This document shows, piece after piece, positions 7,730 to 12,074 of a stretch of DNA of 14,575 nucleotides. The notes under the pieces are model-generated. The model saw nothing but the letters and a program-made list of their open reading frames with translations. It was not told where the DNA came from and did no database searches. A program made the position numbers and the translations under genes. How positions within the stretch are numbered: the first letter of the stretch is position 1; every line of letters begins with the position of its first letter. Source of the stretch: Chrysochromulina tobinii (taxonomy: Eukaryota > Haptophyta > Prymnesiales > Chrysochromulinaceae); contig JWZX01002348.1 in NCBI GenBank assembly GCA_001275005.1, forward strand, positions 1 through 14,575. The letters run 5' to 3'.

Positions 7730-9394
7730 TCAGCGCATCTTCTCCAGTGCGTCCAGGTAGTATTGAGTCGGTTGCTCCGGCTCGAGCTCGCCTGTGGCCA
7801 CCTTGGCCTTGAGCAGCTGATGCACACGGAACATTTCAGGGCCAGGCAGTGTTTGCGCGGCAACGCACAGCTCCACGAGCACGCCGCTCGGAAGCTCACT
7901 TTCTTTGGATGCACGAGGCTTTTTAGGCCCGCCGCCGCCACTGCCGCCGCCGCCGCGGCCACGCCCGCCGCTGTCGCCGCGCTGTCTGACGGCAGCCTCG
8001 TCGAGGGCGGGAGGAGGCGCGGCGGCAGCGTCGCGCGCCTCTGAGCGTGCCTCGTGCTCCGCGGTGGGCCGCTGCGCGCGCGCCTCACGCCGCCGCGCCG
8101 CCTTGACGGCCATAGCCTGCCGATGCGCCGAACCTACCTGCCGGAGCGTCTCGACGGCATGCGCGTCGTACTGCTCGGTGAAGTTACCGTTGCGCAGATC
8201 GTCGAGGAAGCGCCCGTATGCGCCGTCGGCGTACAGCCGGTGGATATGCGGGTAGATTGTGCTCTCCTTGAAGGCTTCCATCGCCTCCCTCGCCGCCTCG
8301 GGCACGGTCGCCTCGTCGAGGCCCGTGCGCACGTTGAACCACCTGATCTCATCGAGGAGCAGGCCCATACCGGGCACGAGAGGCGCGATGTCGACACGCA
8401 GGGGCGAGTCGAGCGCGATCTGCAGCACGTCGGCGGGCACCAGCCCATTCGTCACCGCGAGCGCGCCGCCGACCATGTGCCTAATTTGGTGGAGGACAAA
8501 GGCGAGCCCAGAGATGCGGAGGACTAAATATGTTTCGCCCTCGATGACGAGCTCGCGCCTCACGCGGCACGTGATCACCGAGCGGTACGATGCGGAGATC
8601 TGCGCATTCGAGCTCATCGCGAGTGGCCACGTGGCACCCGTCGCCTCGCACGTGAACGTCTGCTCCTCGTCCGTCCGCTGACGCAGCCCGGAGGCGAAGT
8701 TGTGAAACCGATGCGTGCCCTCGAAGCGCCGTAGGACGGCATCGAGCTCGGACGCGGAGGCGCCCACGGCGGACAGGGGCAGCAGGTACTCGTAGGTACG
8801 GCTCGATGCCTCCTCGCGCGCGTCAAAGCCGCGCCGCACGTACCCACCTGCGAAGACGCGCACCGTTTGCGGCAGGTCCGCGTTGATGCGCTCGAGCGCC
8901 TCGGGCGCGAGGCTCCAGTCCTTCTCCACGGGCCGGCCCTCGGTAGCCATGCTCGCCGCAGCAGCGTGGTAGTCCTCGGCGCGCGTGTCGCCGTCGTCGC
9001 CAAGGACGACGTCGCAGTCGTACGTCTCAAGCATAACCGACGCGGCAGCGCATGCCGCGTGCACGCCCTTGTCGGTGCGGCTGGCGAGGCTCCACTTGCT
9101 GCGGGCCAGCGGCGAGAAGTTACTCTCCAGGATGTACCCTTGGTTGAGCAACGCTCGACGAATGACGTCTGAGACCGCCGGGCGCTCTGGGTCACCCTCA
9201 GCGCTCTGCTGCTGCAGGCCATGAAAGTCGGTGCCCACAAAGCCAAAGGTCAGCAGCGTGTGCCGCTTCTTTGAGGGTGCTCCGAGCGTGGCTGCTGCTG
9301 CCGGTGGACGCAGGGCGAGCCCTCTCGACAAACAGGGCAGGAGCAGGAAGCGCAAAGCTACGGCTCTCTTTGGCGACGCGATCGACGTCAACAT
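7730..9394 (-). CDS. PUS1: tRNA pseudouridine synthase, TruA/PUS1 family
   Basis: Converts uridine to pseudouridine in RNA, mainly tRNA. The 554-residue protein starts at ATG 9394; the open frame extends to a TTG at 9448, but ATG is preferred in a eukaryote. Residues 1-40 are hydrophobic and Arg/Ala-rich, fitting an organelle-targeting peptide. The fold begins at TLLTFGFVGTDFHGLQQQS. The catalytic Asp is residue 108 in SRTDKGVHA (9071-9073). Later family blocks are DAREEASSRTYEYLLP, GTHRFHNFAS and LRISGLAFVLHQIRHMVGGA. The HQIRHMVG block and the insertion pattern fit eukaryotic PUS1 better than PUS3 or bacterial TruA. The C-terminus adds an Arg/Ala-rich helix, a Gly-rich linker (GGRGRGGGGSGGGG) and a further helical segment ending DALEKMR, which are not part of the core enzyme. 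No intron is needed. Confidence 0.93.
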   Translation of the reverse strand: MLTSIASPKRAVALRFLLLPCLSRGLALRPPAAAATLGAPSKKRHTLLTFGFVGTDFHGLQQQSAEGDPERPAVSDVIRRALLNQGYILESNFSPLARSKWSLASRTDKGVHAACAAASVMLETYDCDVVLGDDGDTRAEDYHAAAASMATEGRPVEKDWSLAPEALERINADLPQTVRVFAGGYVRRGFDAREEASSRTYEYLLPLSAVGASASELDAVLRRFEGTHRFHNFASGLRQRTDEEQTFTCEATGATWPLAMSSNAQISASYRSVITCRVRRELVIEGETYLVLRISGLAFVLHQIRHMVGGALAVTNGLVPADVLQIALDSPLRVDIAPLVPGMGLLLDEIRWFNVRTGLDEATVPEAAREAMEAFKESTIYPHIHRLYADGAYGRFLDDLRNGNFTEQYDAHAVETLRQVGSAHRQAMAVKAARRREARAQRPTAEHEARSEARDAAAAPPPALDEAAVRQRGDSGGRGRGGGGSGGGGPKKPRASKESELPSGVLVELCVAAQTLPGPEMFRVHQLLKAKVATGELEPEQPTQYYLDALEKMR

Positions 9395-9783
9395 GTCGTT
9401 CGGCCTCGTCGCGAAAAAGTCCACAAAGCGAGACGCTGTTTCGTGCAAGGGTATTCGAGACGGCGCGCGCTTGAAGCTTTCCGAGCGGACACACTGGGCT
9501 CCCCGGCTGCCTTGTTCGTCAAGTCAGAAAAAGAGCACAACTTGACTTGACATGGACTTGTCTTGCCTTGGGCCTCGCCGATTTTGGCCGGTTCTGCCCC
9601 CTGGCTCAAGGACCTTAACTGTCATGAAAGGATCACACCATGATCACGGATCACACAGACGAACCTCACAACCAACCCGACCCATCAACGCCATACGCCG
9701 CAGTCACGCTCGTGACCACGCCACGTATAGCCACGCGCACCCCGGAGCCAACCCCGAGCACCAGCACGGAAAATTCCTTGACT
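9395..9783. other. Region upstream of the pseudouridine synthase gene, no gene seen
   Basis: The promoter of the minus-strand synthase must lie here. CTTTTTCGC on the minus strand sits 17 bases before its ATG (9412-9420), recalling the A/T boxes before two other genes in this window. From about 9600 the sequence becomes A/C-rich (CACACAGACGAACCTCACAACC) and grades into the repeat region. I see no supported open frame. Confidence 0.45.
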
Positions 9784-9818
9784 CCCCCCTGTGTTTTGAG
9801 GGGGGTCTGCCAAAACAC
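9784..9818. repeat. Nested inverted repeats at the left edge of the 41-nt array
   Basis: CCCCCC at 9784-9789 can pair with GGGGGG at 9800-9805 around a 10-base loop. That loop holds GTGTTTTG (9791-9798), the exact reverse complement of CAAAACAC at 9811-9818, the first bases of the tandem array. The array therefore begins with an inverted copy of its own core motif. Confidence 0.75.
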
Positions 9819-9920
9819 GAAAACACAAAACACAGGCCCGTTGTGCCGGCTCAAAACACAAAAACACAAAACACAGGCCCTTGCGGCCCGCCCAAAACAC
9901 GAAAACACGGAAACACAATG
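9811..9920 (+). repeat. 41-nt tandem repeat, left cluster (3 units)
   Basis: Units start at 9811, 9852 and 9893, exactly 41 bases apart. Each opens with CAAAACACRAAAACACAAAA and its close continuation (about 24-25 bases conserved). Each ends with a GC-rich spacer that differs in each unit: GGCCCGTTGTGCC, GGCCCTTGCGGCC, then TGCTCCGGGCATGC. The third unit is slightly degenerate. Open frames across it (repeated KTQKHKTQ-like residues) are repeat artefacts. Confidence 0.88.
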
Positions 9921-9930
9921 CTCCGGGCAT

Positions 9931-10020
9931 GCTGATTGCGTCTGATTGCGTCTGATTGTGCCTGATTGCGCCTGATTGCGACTGATTGCGACTGATTGCG
10001 ACTGTTTGCGACTGATTGCG
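9931..10020 (+). repeat. 10-nt tandem repeat, nine copies
   Basis: Nine contiguous decamers of the form NCTGATTGCG fill 9931-10020 with only two internal substitutions (GTG at 9958-9960, TTT at 10005-10007). The first base changes in blocks: G, T, T, C, C, then A four times. Degenerate copies continue to about 10078. Open frames here on the minus strand (RNQSQS-type residues) are caused by the repeat. Confidence 0.93.
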
Positions 10021-10078
10021 TCTGAGGTGCGACCTGATTGCATCTGATGGTCTCTGTTGGCCTCTGAATGACAAGCAA

Positions 10079-10111
10079 CTGATTGCCTCTGATTGCCTCT
10101 GATTGCCTCTG
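10079..10111 (+). repeat. Second patch of the 10-nt repeat (CTGATTGCCT, 3 copies)
   Basis: Three copies of CTGATTGCCT follow the degenerate stretch, differing from the first patch in the last two bases (CT instead of CG). The two patches look like separately amplified subfamilies of one minisatellite. Confidence 0.85.
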
Positions 10112-10130
10112 GCTTTCTGTGGCTTCATTC

Positions 10131-10364
10131 TTACATGTACTCATCCGAGGAATCGGAGGAGGGCTCATCCGAGGAGTACTCCTCGCTCTCACTCAGCTCA
10201 AGGTCATCAACAGCACCCCTGGCACGGAGGTGGCAATTCTTGTCTACTGCCCCCGTCTTCAACACCTCAGCGCTGCTCGTGGGGCAGGGCAAGGAGATGC
10301 AGCGGCAACAAGAGCAGCAGAAGAAGCTAAGAAGAAGCAGCGGCAGGAGCAGTAGAATGCACAC
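10131..10364. other. Unassigned island between the repeat clusters with open frames on both strands
   Basis: The minus strand has a 77-codon frame: a Leu/Cys-rich hydrophobic start (MCILLLLPLLLLSFFCC) and a Ser/Asp/Glu-rich end (ESEEYSSDEPSSDSSDEYM). The plus strand, 10135-10401, gives MYSSEESEEGSSEEYSS then a Gln/Lys/Arg-rich part. TCATCCGAGGA-type repeats make both strands Ser/Glu-rich. The minus frame could be a tiny secreted protein or a last exon, but no family is recognisable and I would not call it a gene. Confidence 0.3.
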
Positions 10365-10420
10365 GGACGTACCGGCCCGCGCCCGGTACGTTGTCTGTTG
10401 AGTTCACCCTGCAGTGGCCC

Positions 10421-10504
10421 CAAAACACGAAAACACAAAACACAGCTCTCAGGCGAGCAAGGCCAAAACACAAAAACACAAAACACACGCCCTGCGGGCA
10501 TGGC
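10421..10504 (+). repeat. 41-nt tandem repeat, right cluster (2 units)
   Basis: Units start at 10421 (43 bases) and 10464 (41 bases) with the same CAAAACACRAAAACACAAAA core and orientation as the left cluster about 600 bases away. Their spacers are new and hairpin-capable: GCTC-TCAGGC-GAGC and GCCC-TGC-GGGC. A third, diverged start (TAAAACACC) at 10505 leads into the 15-nt repeat. Confidence 0.88.
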
Positions 10505-10512
10505 TAAAACAC

Positions 10513-10565
10513 CAAAACACAGAGCACCAAAACACAGAGCACCAAAACTCAGAGCACCAAAGCAC
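10513..10565 (+). repeat. 15-nt tandem repeat (CAAAACACAGAGCAC)
   Basis: There are copies at 10513, 10528 and 10543 (one substitution) and a partial fourth at 10558 (CAAAGCAC). The unit contains the CAAAACAC core of the 41-nt repeat, so it looks like a local re-amplification from the end of that array. Confidence 0.88.
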
Positions 10566-10644
10566 GGGGGCCGCTACATGAATCGCCACGCCACGACCCC
10601 GGAGCCAATCCCGAGTACCCGAGCACGGGGGCCGATACATGTAT
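10563..10644 (+). repeat. Direct repeat at the right edge of the array
   Basis: CACGGGGGCCGCTACATGAAT at 10563 recurs as CACGGGGGCCGATACATGTAT at 10624, 61 bases apart. Between them lies CCACGCCACG...CCCCGGAGCCAATCCCGAG, which also occurs left of the first cluster at about 9720-9762. The array is therefore bordered on both sides by related sequence in the same orientation. Confidence 0.75.
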
Positions 10645-10696
10645 CTCATGGACGGAGGCGTGGGCCGTGGCCGACACAGCCTGCTAAGGACAGGCC

Positions 10697-11122
10697 ATGG
10701 CTGTTACCAAAAGCTCGGGGACCGATGGACCCTCCTCGATCAGCCGCCTTCACACCGCATTCCGCCTGCATGCTCACACTGCGGCTTCATCTTTTGTAGC
10801 GAAGGTGCGGTTGCCTGTGTGCTTGGCCCGTCCGGGCAAGCTGCAGGCTCAAGCGGTGCTGATCGTAGCCGAAAATGCCGCCACGGCCGAGGTGCTTGCA
10901 TTGGCTGCCAACAAGTTGCGCCTGATAAAGAAGGAAATGGCCGATGCTCGGCTCTTCTTGGTCTCGACTGGCATCGAGCTGCCTCGCGACGGGCATGTTA
11001 CGGGCTGCGTAGAGAACGATAGCCTGGTCGTCATCACGTTGGGCGAGCCATATGCTTGCGCACGATCCGCGAGCAAGGCGGCTGGCATCGCGCCGGAGCC
11101 CACGAGATGGCTGCGTTGGTAG
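10697..11122 (+). CDS. Beta-grasp (doublecortin/ubiquitin-like) domain, probable 5' part of the HExxH gene
   Basis: The 141-codon frame holds one recognisable block at residues 38-119. It starts RLPVCLARPGK, has a helix-like TAEVLALAANKLRLIKKE, then ARLFLVSTGIELPRDG and ENDSLVVITLGEPYA. This strand-strand-helix-strand order ending in NDSLVVITLGE is typical of doublecortin- or ubiquitin-like domains; it is a pattern match, not a database result. The first 35 residues are poor. TTCATCTTTTGTAG at 10787-10800 looks like a splice acceptor, so the true 5' exon may lie further left. The frame stops at 11122 while the HExxH domain starts in another frame, so I read this as the N-terminal part of one gene with a broken or unresolved junction. 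Confidence 0.55.
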   Translation: MAVTKSSGTDGPSSISRLHTAFRLHAHTAASSFVAKVRLPVCLARPGKLQAQAVLIVAENAATAEVLALAANKLRLIKKEMADARLFLVSTGIELPRDGHVTGCVENDSLVVITLGEPYACARSASKAAGIAPEPTRWLRW

Positions 11123-11905
11123 GTTCGGCCCAGAGGCCGGATCGCTCGCGGTGGTCGAGTGGAGTGACGCGCGCGTGATGAACGCGACGCTGGGCAGGCT
11201 GAGCACGCTGCTCGAGCACCTAACGTTGTGCGGCGCCGAGACGGGCAGCTTCGTCAGCCACGAAGCGCAGCGCACGCTCGGCTCGAGCAGCTACCTCGGG
11301 CACATCCTGTACGCATCCACATTTCTCGAGTTCGAGCGGCTGGCAAGTGCGGGTGCGGGCGCGAGAGCGCGTGCCGCCGAGACGGGCTTCCTTGCGCTGT
11401 GGCGCGAATGCGGCACGCCCGACGTGGTCATCTCCTTTGTACGCGGGGAGCGCGAGACCCTTCGCCACGAGCTCTGCCACGCTCGGTTTGCCCTTGACAC
11501 CGGATACCGAGAGACGCTACACACGCTGTGGAAGGGAGCGTGGGCGCCGAAGCTGCACCGATGGATGCGCGATCTAGGGTACCATCCGACGCGCCACACC
11601 GACGAGTTCGGTGCGTACGTGCTCACCGAGCCGTCCGCCTTTTGGCGCGGGCGTATCGGCGCAGAGGACCTCGGCTTGTTACGAGAGAGGCTCGGGCGCC
11701 GACCTGGCGGCCGTGAGGGTGCTGAGCGCCATGGTGAGCACGCGAGCGTCCCTCTCGACGTGCTCGAGGTCGATGCCGCCGTGCCCAAGACGCCAATTGA
11801 TGCGTGGATGTGGTCCGGCGAAGGCGAGAAGGAGGTGGAGGACGAGGTGGAGGCAGAAGTTCAGAGACTCGCCACAGCCGAAGTTTTGGAGGAATCATAT
11901 GTCGG

Positions 11906-11937
<32 letters not shown>

Positions 11938-11999
11938 AGCAGGTTGTTCTGGCTGGACCCGTGGTTGCCGCAGGTCACAAAGAGGTAGACATCATGTGA
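11052..11999 (+). CDS. HExxH zinc-metallopeptidase-like protein
   Basis: The folded part seems to start at SLAVVEWSDARVMNATLG (about 11142) and run to LTEPSAFWRGR. The key motif is HELCH at 11466-11480 in ETLRHELCHARFALDTGYRE, matching the HExxH zinc site. About 40 residues later DEFGAY supplies acidic residues that could be the third ligand. Proteins pairing a beta-grasp N-terminus with such a domain occur, as far as I recall, in algal genomes, function unknown. The tail is acidic (EGEKEVEDEVEAEVQ) and ends in Ala10 from a GCT repeat. The stop TGA at 11997 falls inside a likely intron, so the real end may be different. The ATG at 11052 overlaps the preceding frame and is only the first in-frame ATG. 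Protease activity is untested inference. Confidence 0.65.
11899..11984 (+). other. Candidate signal-anchor exon of the downstream gene
   Basis: Starting at ATG 11899 this frame reads MSV, ten Leu, then SRLFWLDPWLPQVTK, and meets a stop at 11986. Splicing from GTAGAC at 11985 to the acceptor at 12046 (62 nt) joins it in phase to the large downstream frame. A short N-terminus followed by a hydrophobic stretch is what a type II Golgi or ER anchor looks like. It overlaps the HExxH frame, so both cannot be fully right unless the two use alternative transcripts. Confidence 0.45.
11907..11937 (+). repeat. (GCT/CTG)10 trinucleotide repeat
   Basis: Ten uninterrupted triplets. In the HExxH frame they read as Ala10. 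In the next frame they read as Leu10 directly after ATGTCGGTG (11899), producing a hydrophobic segment. Length changes at this site would alter either product without shifting frame. Confidence 0.95.
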
Positions 12000-12046
12000 G
12001 GATCCGTTCAGATTTATTTTTATATTAGACGGATATATTTCTTCAG
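11985..12046 (+). other. Short AT-rich intron with two possible donors
   Basis: The acceptor TATATTTCTTCAG|TTTTG ends at 12046, after an AT-rich run (TTTATTTTTATATTAGAC) unlike the surrounding DNA. Donor 1 is GTAGAC at 11985 (62 nt removed); donor 2 is GTGAGG at 11996 (51 nt removed). Both lead in phase into the frame that contains ATG 12075. Size and composition resemble the 52-nt intron in the carrier gene. An inner AG at 12028 could also serve as acceptor. Confidence 0.6.
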
Positions 12047-12074
12047 TTTTGCATGCACACACGCGCGTAATGCG

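Noticed and set aside
9395-9448. Synthase start at TTG 9448
   Set aside because: A TTG start is unlikely in a eukaryotic nuclear gene; ATG 9394 gives a targeting-peptide-like N-terminus.
9685-10192. Minus-strand frames of 113-147 codons with RNQSQS and FCVFVFW runs
   Set aside because: Direct translation of the 10-nt and 41-nt repeats; frame and residues follow the repeat period, not selection on a protein.
9811-10570. CRISPR array
   Set aside because: The setting is eukaryotic, units are contiguous 41-nt repeats with 12-18-base spacers that share inverted-repeat character, and there are no cas genes.
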